NCBI GenBank assembly: GCA_019022495.1
Contig: JAFEKR010000014.1
Coordinates: 1,178,001 to 1,242,000, forward strand
Direction: 5' to 3'
Source of the DNA: Epichloe hybrida
Lineage: Eukaryota; Ascomycota; Sordariomycetes; Hypocreales; Clavicipitaceae
Length of the DNA: 64,000 bases
Numbering within the stretch: the first letter of the stretch is position 1; every line of letters starts with the position of its first letter. This document shows, piece after piece, positions 12,822-23,716 of the stretch. The position numbers were made by a program, and so were the translations under genes. Under the pieces are notes generated by a model. It was not told where the DNA came from, did not search any database, and saw only the letters and a list, made by a program, of their open reading frames with translations.

Positions 12822-14529
12822 CGTGGCTGGCTCCCGTCAGGATACTGGTATCTACTGTTGACACCTGAAGCTTGGGAATCAGAGGACTTTTGAGTCTCTC
12901 AGAGGAGAGCTGGATATCTGGAGACATGTCTTGCCCCCTTTTATATCTACAAGTTTGGATCAAGAGACATCATCACCATACTTACTGCGCTTTTGCCATG
13001 ATCTACCTTCCAACCATGCGAGGTATACAAACTTGGTGTAACGGTTCTTTGCGGAAACGACCCTGTTTGGCGTGGCGGATGGCTCGATCTCTTGCGCAAG
13101 ACGAAGACGTCTTTCGAACCTTGGAGTTCGTTTTTGTCGAACCATGCAGGCTCTGTCTGAAGATGACATTCGTTATCCTGGTCCAGCATAAGCAGTGTCC
13201 TGCCGTGTCGGTTCCACCACCCGAAAATAAAAAAAACAATACTCCGCGGGCGGATGATAGGGCACCAAGGCTGGCAGCTCCCGCGCGGATTCGCCCAAAG
13301 AGGAAGGTTTCGACAAGAAGGTGTTCTGCCATGATCGGTGTCATTCGGACGTCACGTTACGCACAAGATGAGATGCCGATGCCAATGTAAGACTTTGATC
13401 ACGGGCGTCGCACGAGGGCCGCAGCCGCCAACGATTTGGCATGTGGCTCGCGGATCACGGTCGGCGGCCGCCGCACCATTGATTCGTTTTCGTGGCTCCC
13501 CCCCTCCCCTCCGCTGTTGACATGTCGCCGGGAAAGGATTAGGAAACGCGGTGTGCCACCATGCCTGCAGTTGCTCACTTGATGCATGGCCGAGGGAGAC
13601 GCGACTCCTCGATTTCCAGCAGCAACCCGTTACCCAACTGATCGGGAGGCCCTGCTGTGGTGACCGCCGGCTTTTGAGTCGGTGGGACGGACTGATTCAC
13701 GGCCATCTGAAGAACAAAGTCATGGAGCCACCAAGTGATGCCATTCAATCGTACACATCCGTGTACATGGCCGTCCTAGACTCGGAACATGGCCGACAGG
13801 AAGAAGCCGTGACGGCTCACGACTCACGGCCGCGGCCTTGTTGGGCGCCGCCATTTATCAATTCCCTGAAATCTCACACAAACTGCGGCAGGAGCATGCT
13901 TGGAAACTTTACTTCGCGGACCTTGAGCTTCTATGCATGGCGCGGGAGAAGTTGTGACCATTTATTTCCATACTTTCCCAATCAAGAACGATTGTGCTGC
14001 CGAGAGAACCCCCCAGCATCGGATATATATATATACCGGAGATGGCACTGGGAGACGCACGGAGACACCTTCCCGATTTGCATGTGCATGAAACAAAATG
14101 TCACTCAAATTATGCGCGATAGCTGGCACCACATGATATTCCATCCCGGCCCCGGGCCCGGGCGCCCCTGTACCCGGGGAAAAGTCCCATGCCGCCATGA
14201 GAGCTGCCGGACTCGCCAGGCATAGTTCTTTCTTCCCGCTTTTGAGTCGACAAGTCTGCTAATTGCGCCGTGAAAGACGTTGGACAACCCTAACCCTGAG
14301 ATTCAAGAACTGGAAACCCCCAAATTTCAAAACGGCTGCTAGGACGAAGGATGAGTTCTTTGCAGCATGGAAATGCTGAAGTCTTGGTCGAGAATGCCAG
14401 GTATCAAGAGTTTCAAAATGCAGACATGACCCTCCTGGAGTCCTGAGAGCCTTTGCCGCGCGATTGAACATCCAATGGCCATACATCTTGTTCGTCTCTG
14501 GTTTCACAAACAAAGCAAGGTCTTGGAAT
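12822..14529. other. Intergenic region, no supported gene
   Basis: Holds the promoter side of the protease gene. Open frames present are short or begin with non-ATG codons and show no recognisable family. Local features: a short TATATATATA tract (14022-14034) and a G/C-only tract with CCCGGGCCCGGGCG (14147-14162). Confidence 0.5.
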
Positions 14530-14598
14530 AGATTAACAAACAAAGCATAGCACGGGTCACGATGACAAACGCGATATAGGAGGCTGCGATATCCAACA
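14530..14598 (-). repeat. Dispersed repeat fragment, copy 1
   Basis: The reverse complement of 14530-14575 matches 29571-29617 with one mismatch over about 46 nt, and the flanking 19 nt (TGTTGGATATCGCAGCCTC, reverse complement of 14580-14598) matches 29509-29527 exactly. Between these blocks copy 3 carries extra sequence. The pattern fits fragments of one mobile-element family in opposite orientation, possibly an LTR; no coding part remains. Confidence 0.7.
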
Positions 14599-15104
14599 CA
14601 TGTCATCATCATCATCACATGGCATGGGTCGATTACTTTCAGCGTTTGGGCATGGTCTGGGCGCATGCATGAGAGCGTAACCGTCCCCAACTTGCAAAGA
14701 AGCAGTCATCCTCGAGCCAGAAGGCCGAAAAAATGATTGTCGGGAAATAAATCTGCGGACTATCGGGCTTATGCGCACGCTCACCGAATTTTGATGCAAT
14801 GAATGCTTCTAGGCAGGTCAATCGCATATGGCGGATGCAGCGGATAGAACAATGACTTGTGGTGGGTGTTTCCATGACGCATCAATATTGACCCAACTCT
14901 ACGGAGTACAACTGCTCTCTGTGACCGAAGTTGAACAGACGGACCACAGCAGTGAACGACGTGCCGACGCTGTGTAACCCACCCCTTGGTTTTCTTGGCA
15001 GAAGAACATCATCTAGCAGCGACGGCGTATCTCAGCCTTGACTCTGTTTTCATCATCTAGGCCGAAAGCCGTGACACGTCGTCATGGAATCGAGATAAGC
15101 TTAG

Positions 15105-15137
15105 GTCAAGTCCGGGTCAAGTCCGGGTCAAGTCCGG
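15105..15137. repeat. 11-bp tandem repeat, three units
   Basis: The unit GTCAAGTCCGG is repeated three times perfectly and followed by a partial fourth unit. It sits in the noncoding segment upstream of the inverted repeat and C2H2 gene. Confidence 0.8.
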
Positions 15138-15341
15138 GTCCAGTAAGGATGCGGATTGTGTGCAGCTACATGTACATGTAGGTTAGGGCTATGCGGATGC
15201 GGCCTGCGCACAGAATGCGCACAAGCTACCATAAATGCGGATCCTGTGTAGCCCCTAGTTTAGTTCTCTTCGTCCTCTGTAAGAATGTATGTAATATTCG
15301 CACTTTGAACGCTTACGTGCATTTTAAGTCTAGTTCCTAAC

Positions 15342-15401
15342 ACCTATAAGCTTATATTCTAGCTTGACCCTAATTTCGAGCTAGAATATAAGCTTATAGG
15401 T
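15342..15401. repeat. Perfect 23-bp inverted repeat with 14-nt spacer
   Basis: The left arm 15342-15364 and right arm 15379-15401 are exact reverse complements (23 of 23), separated by 15365-15378. Arms contain AAGCTTATA, which also occurs in the nearby repeat copies. It would form a long hairpin in single-stranded DNA or RNA. It may be part of a mobile element; see findings. Confidence 0.9.
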
Positions 15402-15700
15402 AAGTACTTGAAGCTTCGTTAGCTGATGCTTCGTCATTGTCTGTCTAAACCTAGCATAGAGCTCGTGGCCCGCCCGGGGAAGAAAAAGAAGAAAGTCATT
15501 GCAGAATTCCAACGGGCACTTGCCAGCGTCAACGGGGTTCTGCTGATTGCCGAATCTCTCCGCCTCGAGAACGAGGGCGAAGGGAAGGGGCAACATTGCA
15601 TCAGAGACTGCGTCAAGGTTATCACAGCCTCATACCGTAGCCTCGAATCTGAGGCATCACCCTCGTCATCCCCTCTTCTTTGGTTGATGCAGATTCACGC

Positions 15701-15871
15701 ATCGCGTTTGTTATCCCGTTTGTTATCCCGTTTGTTATCCCGTTCATCGTAGGCTTCGTTTGACGACCTAAATTCACTTGTAAATAGGTTTAAAGCTTAT
15801 AATAAGCTTCCTAAAATCTCCATCTTCTCTCTCTTCTTCTCACTCTTTGACATCGCCTGCATCATTCCACA
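15701..15871 (+). repeat. Dispersed repeat fragment, copy 2 (LTR-like 3' end)
   Basis: Shares ATCGCGTTTGTTATC (15701-15715) with copy 3 and, at its right end, GCATCATTCCACA (15859-15871). Between these is a 12-nt unit TTATCCCGTTTG repeated about three times (15711-15746) and a weaker match around AAGCTTATA/AGCTTCCT. The right boundary ending in CA is compatible with an LTR terminus, but no target-site duplication or primer-binding site could be confirmed. Confidence 0.55.
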
Positions 15872-16109
15872 GGATGCCAAGCTCAGGATCCGCACAGAGT
15901 CCACTGCGCCTGCCGAACTGCCACGCCAGCCAGTGATCCGTGCTTTCTGCCTGCATTAGCGGCGGGAGACCGCCCGTTAATAGCGTGGGGCCACACACGG
16001 TCTGGCAAATATTTGTAGATCCTGTCACAGTCTCCCTCTCTTTTCTTGCTCTTTTCTTGTCTTGGTCCCCTCTCCTGTGTGTACCCGTGTGTACATAGCT
16101 GTGCGCAAC

Positions 16110-16989
16110 ATGGCCACCTGCGGAACCTGTTGGCGCATATTTGCCGCTGGCTGGCGGTCGCGTCAGCAACACATGGACGCGACCGGTCACTGCCCTCCCG
16201 ACTTTGAATGCGAGACGTGCGATCGGTACTTTGGGAGTCGGCACGCGGTATACCAGCACATGACTGATGTGGGCCATTGGGCCGAATCCTCCGAATCTGA
16301 TGGGCCAGAGCACCAGTGTGACGACTGCGGCGACGCCTTTTACGACGAAGACGACCTTCGCAAACACGAGGTCGAGGAGCACTTCTACTGCGACCCCTGT
16401 AATCGCTACTTCCAAAACCGGAACAACATCTATCAGGTGAAACGTGCTTCTCTCGCTACTGTTGGCAATAATGACTGACATCTGATGATAGCATCTGCGT
16501 GGCAAAGCTCACCGCAGCACTTCCGTTCGGTGCCCTTTCTGTAAAGACGAGTTTGGAACGGCCACCGGCCTGGTTCATCATCTAGAACGTGGCGCTTGCC
16601 CCAAGGCACCTCTGAGCCGCGAGAAACTCTATGAGGCCATCCGGCGCCGGGATCCCAATGGCATCATAACCAAGAAGCTGGTCGGCTGGTCGGGTGACAC
16701 CAGCCACGAGGCAACCGAAAAGGCATGGAACTCCATTGCTGAAGCCTACCAATGCTATCTTTGCGGGCGCCTCTTCGACAGACTCACATCCCTCAACCAG
16801 CACCTCAGCTCCCCCACTCACCAGCGGGAGCTTTATCACTGCCCAAACCGCCGCTGCGGAAGAGAGTTTACGACTCTCGCGGCTGTCATTAATCATCTGG
16901 AGAGTGAGAGTTGCGAATACATGCGTTTCGAGGCTGTACAGACGAAGATTAAGGGCATTCTCAACCCAGATCGCATGATACAGGCATGA
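16110..16989 (+). CDS. Seven-finger C2H2-type zinc finger protein
   Basis: Two exons, 16110-16436 and 16492-16989 (274 residues); donor GTGAAA, acceptor ATAG. The start ATG at 16110 immediately precedes the first finger (MATCGTCWRIF). About seven C2H2-like units run almost back to back: CGTC...HMDATGH, CETC...HMTDVGH, CDDC...HEVEEH, CDPC...HLRGKAH, CPFC...HLERGAC, CYLC...HLSSPTH and CPNRRC...HLESESC. The intron cuts the fourth finger exactly before its first His. Fingers five and seven end in Cys rather than His. The H-x5-H spacing in several fingers is typical of fungal double-stranded-RNA or pre-ribosome-type fingers as well as transcription factors, so DNA binding is not certain. No nuclear signal or activation domain is obvious. 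A repeat fragment ends about 240 bp upstream. Confidence 0.85.
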
Positions 16990-17692
16990 CACGCAAAAAA
17001 ATAATAGTAATAATAATAATAATAATGTCGCGATTGCTAGTAGATGGAATTGGCTGGATTGATATGTAGGACACATGGTTTATTTAGCAACGTGGCCTCG
17101 GCTGAGCCTCTTACTTGGCGCCGTCAAGTTTCGAGTTCGAGCTGGAATCAACAATTTGCACTGACGATTCGAATGCGGCTGGACAAGCTCTGTGACCAAC
17201 ACCCGTCGGCTTCAAAAACCTTTGTGAGTGAATGACCTGAGTGACTCGAGAAAGTAGATATTTGCTCCAGCGCCATCATCTCCAATGGTAACTCAATTCC
17301 ATCCACATGATGGCATGTTCTTGCATTGTGGCCGGCAATGACTCCTACGTGGTATCACGTATTATGTGCGGAGCGTGTTCACCCAGGGGGTGGCATTTTT
17401 ACGGCTTGGTCGCGTCATACTGGCTGGACCTGCAGGACAAAATCCCGCAGGATGTCGTGACAATTCACTAGCACTTGTTACTCGTTTGTCAAGACCGATT
17501 CTCATTCCAAGCCAGCTGCGTCCAACAAAATGGGAGAAATCGCTTAAAACAACTAGTATGCGAGGAAGAAGGATTGCACGGGCCCCGGTCAACCTGGTTA
17601 TTGGGCCCCGAAACCAAGGCCACCTCGAAGCCATGACCGACGTTCCTCGGGCGTTTTTTTTATTTTTATTTTTTAATCTTTTATATCCTCTT
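16990..17692. other. Intergenic region between convergent genes
   Basis: 3' flanks of the C2H2 gene and the MFS gene. A TAA/ATA microsatellite (about 17001-17025) follows the C2H2 stop codon. No gene seen. Confidence 0.5.
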
Positions 17693-19634
17693 TCAATACT
17701 TGAAGAGGGCCAGCCCGGTGGCGGCCGCCTTGTTCCTCCAGACATAGTACGAGCGCAGCAGCACGCAGCCGGCGCACACGAACAGCAAGAGGCCGGCGTT
17801 GACCCAGTGTCCCGTGGGATATCCCGCCCTTGCCTCGTCCGCCCTGTAGATCCAGACGCCGACAATCTGACCGGGGGCTCCCATGGAGACATTCAGGGCA
17901 ATGGCCAGGCCTATGGCCGCCGTGCTCCGCAGGTTGGACGACAGCCAGCCGAGGAGAGGCGGGATGCACGCAAACGAGCCCGAGGCCGCCACGATCAGAC
18001 AGCCGTAGCGTTGCTGCACGGGTTTTTTTTTTTTTTTTTTTTTTTTCCTCGTTAGTTTCCAAGTGAGTTCTGTGTGCATTGCGGTCCGGGGATGGAGATG
18101 AGAGGACTTGCGTACGGCATAATGGTGAGGAGGAAGCGCGGCACTGGCGATGAACCCCGCGGCTCCGATGGCGGAGAATAGAGCAGAGTGCAGGGCTCGG
18201 CTTTCACAGGCTGGAAGTCAGTTTTTTTTTTTTGCTTTGCTTGGTTCTAATTCTTAGGGGAGTCTTTTTGCGCGGGGAAGAGACGAAAAACTCACGCATT
18301 GTGACGGTCCGCGGACCAGGAGACGAGCAGCGTGACGACATATGCTACCGCGTAAGGTGGGACAGTCATCAACTGAGCTTTCAGGTTTTCAAACTACAAG
18401 AGTTATACCAAGTCAGCCACGGAATTTTCGGGGAAAACTGGGTTAAAGAAAGAAACCTACTCCCAGACCAGCAGTGATGGACGGAGTGAAGAGAGACAAG
18501 CTAGAGAACGGGGCCGAGATGCCAAAGTAGATCTGGGGCACAAATGATCAAATCAGCAACGACATGAAATGCACGGAAAGGGGGGGGGGGTTGCCTTGTA
18601 CACAATAATGAGCCCAGAGACGCCACTCGAGAAGCGTCGACTTTGCCTCCCGCCACGTAAGAGACGTGCTGTTGCCGCGGGAGCCTTGCTCGGACAGGCG
18701 GCGAGCCGCGAGATGTTTCTCCTCGCCGGAAAGCCAAGAGGCGGATTCTGGATAGTCGGGCAGCAGGAGCCAGACGATAGGGGCCGAGATGACGGATGGG
18801 AGACCCTCGAGGAGGAAAAGCCATCGCCAGGCCGACACGCCCCGCGTCTGGTCCATGTGTCCCACGCCGTACGCGATGGCTCCGCCAAAGGCACCCGCGA
18901 GAGTGGCCGACGCGAGGATGGCGGCCACCCGGACGGATCGCTCCTCGGTCCGGTACCAGAACGTGAGATGGTAGACGAGGCCGGGGAAGAGGCCCATGGG
19001 GAAGACGTTAGCTTGAAACGGCCGTGGGCCATGCATGTTCCCGATCGAATCGATGAGACTCGTGGTGGCAAGAGGGAGAAGAAAACTCACCGGCTTCAAA
19101 GACGCCCAGCAGGAACCGCACCACCGTGACGGAAGCATAACTGTTGGTGCCGGCCAGGCCCATGGTGAGAGAGCCCCAGGCCAGCATCAGGAACGCGATC
19201 CATCGGCTGGGCCTCACCGTCTTGAGGAAATAATTCGAGGGCACTTCGAAGAGGGCGTAGGCGATGAGGAATACCATCAGCGCGACGGTGTACTGGTAGT
19301 TGGTCATGCTGGTCTCCGAGAGAAGGTCATGGTGAGTCGCCGCGTTCAGCACCTTGGCATTCCCAATGTTGGAACGGTCCAGGTAGCAGAGGAGGTAGAT
19401 GCCGGCGGCCAGGGGGATGATTCTGGCATCTTGTTTGCGGACCAGTGCCGCGTTCAACTCTGGGTCAATCGGGCCGCGTTGCGCGAGCTGATCGTGGTAC
19501 GGATCCTGGGCGCACTGTTGGGGATTGGTGACACGAGTCGCGGGTGACTCGATCCACGGTCCCTCTTTGCTGGCCTCAACGTCCTCATCCGGACGAGCCG
19601 AGGTGGTTTCGCCGAGACTTTGCTTGCCCGACAT
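17693..19634 (-). CDS. MFS transporter, DAL5/TNA1 (anion:cation symporter) family
   Basis: Six exons: 19634-19091, 19011-18602, 18532-18461, 18393-18296, 18200-18116 and 18013-17693 (509 residues). The first half has the family signature LLCYLDRSNIGNAKV and FEVPSNYFLK; the second has SWSADRHNA, then IFS-like ALHSALFSAIGAAGF, and APGQIVGVWIY near the end, all typical of allantoate/nicotinate/pantothenate-type permeases. About 12 membrane segments are expected. Two joins needed care: exon 5 must use the acceptor GTGAAAG (bases 18201-18203), because the nearer TTCCAG would create a stop; exon 2 begins at CAAG, giving FEAANVFPMGLFPGL, an atypical join for a family that usually reads FEAGxFPG. The last intron has an A24 run right before the acceptor. 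Substrate is unknown; vitamin or ureide-type anions are the family range. Confidence 0.88.
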
Positions 19635-20180
19635 TGTTGAGGGGGGGTTTCGGGGAGACGGGAGACGGGAGACGGGAGACGGGCGCTGGAATGACAACCG
19701 CAAGAGGGAAAGACGTGGTTTTCCTTTGCCGAGGTTTCGGACAAGAAATTTGAGTTGTCGATGGGCTCAATCTTGCCGCGGGGCTCATTTGTCTGTCCGG
19801 ACCCCCCCCCCCTTTTACTGGCCCCGTGGGATCCGATCGACGTTGATGCCGGCAGCCACAAACGCCACCCGCCGCCACCCGCCACCCGGCAAGCGGGCAA
19901 TTACTCCGTGGCTAAATCCGTAACGTAAGCAAGTCTCAGTCCGACTCTCGGCCGACGTCCGTACGAAACGCTGCTCCGGCCAAGTTCGATTCGACGGCCC
20001 GACAAGTTGCTTGAGCTATATACTCGACATCTCCGAGACCGTATTAACTTGGTTTGCATCTCGCATTCGGTACTTTTATCGCATCACTGTAAGTCCATCA
20101 CCCCGCCGCTTGCTTCTCTCTCTCTCTGGGAAATCCCCAGCTCCCAAGCAAGGCAACATAGTCCCCATCTTCCCCCAGTC
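19635..20180. other. Promoter region of the MFS gene
   Basis: Contains a GGGAGAC heptamer repeated about four times (19656-19683), a C-run (19801-19813) and no gene. The 3' end of the upstream thioesterase-like gene lies at 20181. Confidence 0.55.
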
Positions 20181-21351
20181 CTATCGAAACCAGCAAGACG
20201 TCTTTTTCCCCCCCTTCTCCTCCTTCGCCCTCGACTTGCCGCTCAGCCCATCCAGCATCTCCAGCCCCCAGCCCAGCCTCGCCGTCACGTCGTCCATCCT
20301 CGCCGCGTCAGCCCTGTCAAAAAGCCCATAGTGGTCCGCATCCACCTCAACCACGGCCTTGATGAACTCGGCATACCTGCCCTCCCAGCCCAGCAGCCTC
20401 TCGCCCCGGAACAAGTCCACCAGGCACGGGGCAGCAACATCCTGGGCCTCGGCCACCGGTCTCGCGGCCCTGGTGCACCGTACGAGCACGGCCGGCGGGG
20501 GCGACCCCGGCGCGAGGCCAGATGATTCTCCCGCACTCGCATTCGCACTCGCATTCGCAGACCCGGTTCCTTGCTTCTCGGTCGAGATGGTGCTCCAGGC
20601 TCCGGCGCCCCCCGCGGCAGGTATGTGCAACACCTCCGAGGGCCCGAGTTTGAAGTCCCGTCCGCCTACGGCGAAGTAGTCGGCTTCTCGCGCCTCGCCA
20701 CCGCTCCACCGCGGAAGATGCCAGTTCCGCAGCATGGCGTCGCAGTTGTCAAACGACTTCTGGACCAAGTCCGGTATGTTGGTGAGCCGCGCCTTGGAGA
20801 CGGGCTGCGTGATGCTGCTCCGGGCAATGTGGTAGGGGGAGTCGATGATGAGAATGCCGGCCACGGAGACGGGGTGGGCATCTGGGTCGAGGGCGATCAT
20901 GTGCGCCATGGTCAAGGAGAGGTATCCCCCGAGAGACCAGCCTTTGGGTTTTTTTTTTTTTTTTTTTTTTTTTTGGTTTTCGAGATGTGAGTTATTACAA
21001 GTCCTTAACCCCCATCTTCCCATCCCCCCCCCCCCCCACAACTCAACATGGATTGCAGCAACCAGGGAGAGAAAACTCACCTCCCAGAATGATGGGCCCC
21101 GAAAGGCCCTCGTCCGCGAGATACCCGAGATACGTCCTCGCCATCTCATCCATGCCCCCCTCCCACGGCACCCCGTCAAAGTACCTGGAGTTGTGGACCG
21201 CCCACACATCGCGCGCCAAGCTCCCAAGGATGAAGTAGCTAAAGGTCGTGCCGCCGCCGTCGTGGATCAGGACGAGGGGCGGGGGCGGGTTCGCAGCCTT
21301 GCCGGCGGGCATGTGCTGGACTTGGGTTGGGTTCGGACCGCCGGGATACAT
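20181..21351 (-). CDS. Thioesterase-like alpha/beta hydrolase
   Basis: Two exons, 21351-21081 and 20941-20181 (343 residues); donor GTGAGT, acceptor AAAG. The join completes the nucleophile elbow GGWSLGGY with Ser at about residue 93, preceded by the oxyanion region [16 protein letters not shown] late [10 protein letters not shown] supplies the likely catalytic His; the acid residue is unassigned. Overall this is the stand-alone thioesterase domain found beside fungal polyketide or peptide synthetases, or as a free hydrolase. A low-complexity S-A-N-A-S-A insert interrupts the lid region (about 20525-20565). The 139-nt intron carries a 26-nt A-run (coding strand) just before the acceptor and a 14-nt G-run. 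No PKS or NRPS gene lies in the window, so its partner, if any, is elsewhere. It is in tandem with the MFS and bZIP genes. Confidence 0.82.
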
Positions 21352-22028
21352 GGTGTGTGAAGACGAAATTTAAATTTTTTTTGTTTAGCTGGAGTAGACA
21401 ATGGGGAAGGGGGAGTGAATTGTTCAAGAAGCGCGCAAGACAAGATTTTGACGAATTGTGAGCCCCGCAGTGAAACACGCCGAGAAAACAAAAAGTCTAC
21501 AATGCGGAGTTACTTTTCCGCAGCCCTACAATGAAAGAAAAGTCACGCCCTCCCCCCCCCACTCAAGTGTGCCCCCCCTGGGCCCTAGCGCCGCCCCCGA
21601 AGCCAATGAATGCATTAGTTGACCATTGTACCCATGTCCAGCTGTTCTTTCTCCATCCGACAACGTTATCCCGCATCTTTTTTTTCCATCCATCCACAAA
21701 GAACGCGAGCTTATTAGAAACACATCATTTCGCAAAAATGAGAAGAAGAAAAGAAAAAAAAAAAACTCATGTCCCCGCCCTATTGCACAAGACAAAATGC
21801 ATCTCAGATGCACGCTTCCACCACACGGAGCAGCTGCTTCTTGGGTACCCTGCCAGAAAACTGCTGAAGCAATATCGCGGCCAGTGCCACGTTGGAACCG
21901 TCTGCAGATGTGCCCGCGCCTCGCTCACTCGCGAGAGCCTCGTTCAGAGCCCAAGAATTCGGCAACTGGCCAGCCCGTTAGCATTCCTTTTTTTTTTTTT
22001 TCCCTTCCCCCTCCCTGTCGCATTATTG
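21352..22028. other. Intergenic region
   Basis: Between the bZIP gene and the thioesterase-like gene, both minus strand. A-rich and T-rich runs (21752-21767 and 21987-22000) but no supported gene. Confidence 0.5.
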
Positions 22029-23716
22029 TCAGCCTTGGTGGACGTCGTGGTCGTTTCGGCATACCTCTTGCTGGACAGTCTTCTTCATCGACTCCAGTGA
22101 CTCGGCCAGGCTGGAGGTGGCATCTTTGCTCAGCAAGCGAGATGTCAGTTGGCTTTGCTTCCACGATGCTTCCGAGCTGAGCATCGCGGTGGCCGTCTTG
22201 AGAATCTCTTGGCGCCTGCCGCGGCTCGGATGCTGCTCCGTGGACAGCGGCGAGGCGTTCCCGAAGCTCGTCTCGTAGTGCGCCGTCGCCGTTTGTTCGA
22301 ATGTGTCGAACCCGGCGTCATCGCGAGCGTGTCGCATCACGCTCTCCGCTGTCTCCTCGGTCCCCAAGCTTCTTGTCTCTGGGGGGGATGGGCTCGCCCC
22401 CAGAGGTGGCGGGAGAATGCAAGAGTCCGGCATGGGCTCGAGAGCGGGAACAACACGAGGGTTTGGCAGGTCTGGCAGGTCTGGCAGGTCTGGCAGGTCT
22501 GGCATCTGAGGAAAGCTCATTTGCATGATTGGAGATGGAGAGGATCGGGTCTTGAGCCCAAAGGCGTCAGCCGTCCAGTCGTATCTCGAGCCGTCGAATG
22601 ACAGGTCCAAGTCGTGCATGTGTGCTGCTGGTGTGAAGGCGCTCACACAGCCCACGTGGTCCTGATTCATTGCGTCCATCCCTGCATGATCAAGTCAGTA
22701 ACGGCCAGCGTCCCCCTCCTCCCCCAAAGTCCACACTTACTTGGCCGTGGAGTTGTTGGTACGAACCTTGCGGCAACGAGGACCCGGGTGAGCCGTTGTA
22801 CTGGGGTTGTCCGGGGTAGGGAGCAGCATCCTGCTCAATCGTGCTCAGCCTGTTGGCGAGCTGGTATTGGAAGCGCAAGCAGTCGAGGACGAAGAAATCT
22901 TGGGATGCATTGTCGGACTGCTGCTCAAAGTCTGGTCGACCTGGCGGGGAGAGCAGCCCGTCTGGAGCCTGCGGCGAGGGATGGGAATTCGGGGGGCTGC
23001 GGAGATACTGCGCGTTGTGCGCGTAAAACGCTGATTCCGAATCTTCCACGACATGCTCCTGCACGCCGCTGCCGGTTGGTAGAATCGGCATGGCCGCGTT
23101 CTGGTTCAAGGTTCCGGTTCCGGTTCCGGTTCCGGCCGTACTGGCCGCGGCACTATCGGGCGCATGACCGGTGCTGTGAGCGGCATGCTCGGTTCTTTGC
23201 CGCTCGTGGTTATCCAACCTGGCTTGAAGCTCCCCAAGTCGTGCCTTCATGCGGTGACCTGTTGGACAGACAGCCCTCTTCCGTCAGCGCGGGCTACTTG
23301 TGTGTGTGTGGGGGGGGGGGGGGAAGCAACAGAAATAGCCGGCGGCCGGCTGGGCACAACTCACGATATGTTCTCTGAGCCACCCTGTTCTGGATTCTCT
23401 TCTTCTCCTTGGGACACTTGACCCTTGTCCAGTCATCCTCCATGCTGAGCTCCTTGGGGTTGGGGAGCGATGAGGATGTGGCCGAGCTCCTGGAGTTGCG
23501 TCCGCGGTTTCTGTTGCGATTCGAAGCTTGGGGCGACAGGCCCGATGCCGGGGACGGAAATGTAACGATGGATGGGGGCGATGACCCCCCCGTTGTCGTT
23601 ATCGATGTCGGTGAGAGAGGAAAGGGGACTGTTGTGAAAGTGACGGGGTCACTTGGCGTCGTGTCCGAGCTGGCTGCATAGTTCCAGCACGGTCCTGGTC
23701 CCGACTGTATAGTCAT
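22029..23716 (-). CDS. bZIP transcription factor
   Basis: Three exons: 23716-23365, 23258-22741 and 22661-22029 (500 residues). The first join completes the DNA-binding basic region, KKRIQNRVAQRTYRHRMKAR, followed by the zipper start LGELQARLDNHE; the N-x7-R spacing of bZIP factors is intact. This form (NRVAQRTYR) is common in filamentous fungi. The rest is low-complexity, with Pro/Ser-rich, Gly-Thr and a DLP triplet repeat (22465-22505) and no other known domain. The start codon ATG at 23716 was chosen because the frame's earlier in-frame codon at 23743 is GTG. Intron 2 needs the AATCAG acceptor (exon 3 starts at 22661); using the closer GCAG leads to a stop. Intron 1 carries a 14-nt C-run (coding strand). 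Target genes unknown; the adjacent thioesterase-like and MFS genes are candidates by position only. Confidence 0.88.

Noticed and set aside
13551..14225. 224-codon plus-strand frame
   Set aside because: Begins with GTG, has no domain, ends in simple-sequence and GC-only tracts, and no splice sites support it.
14283..15190. Short telomere-like words (ACCCTAACCC near 14288, GTTAGGG near 15182)
   Set aside because: Single or double units only; no (TTAGGG)n array.
15426..15752. Plus-strand frame with a Lys-rich start and charged middle, inside the repeat zone
   Set aside because: The middle looks faintly protein-like, but it merges into the 12-nt tandem repeat and the LTR-like fragment, so I treat it as mobile-element debris.
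19975..20010. TTCGATTC-like T-loop sequence suggesting a tRNA
   Set aside because: The flanking five-base arms do not pair and no anticodon or acceptor stem fits. No other convincing tRNA or 5S rRNA was seen by eye.
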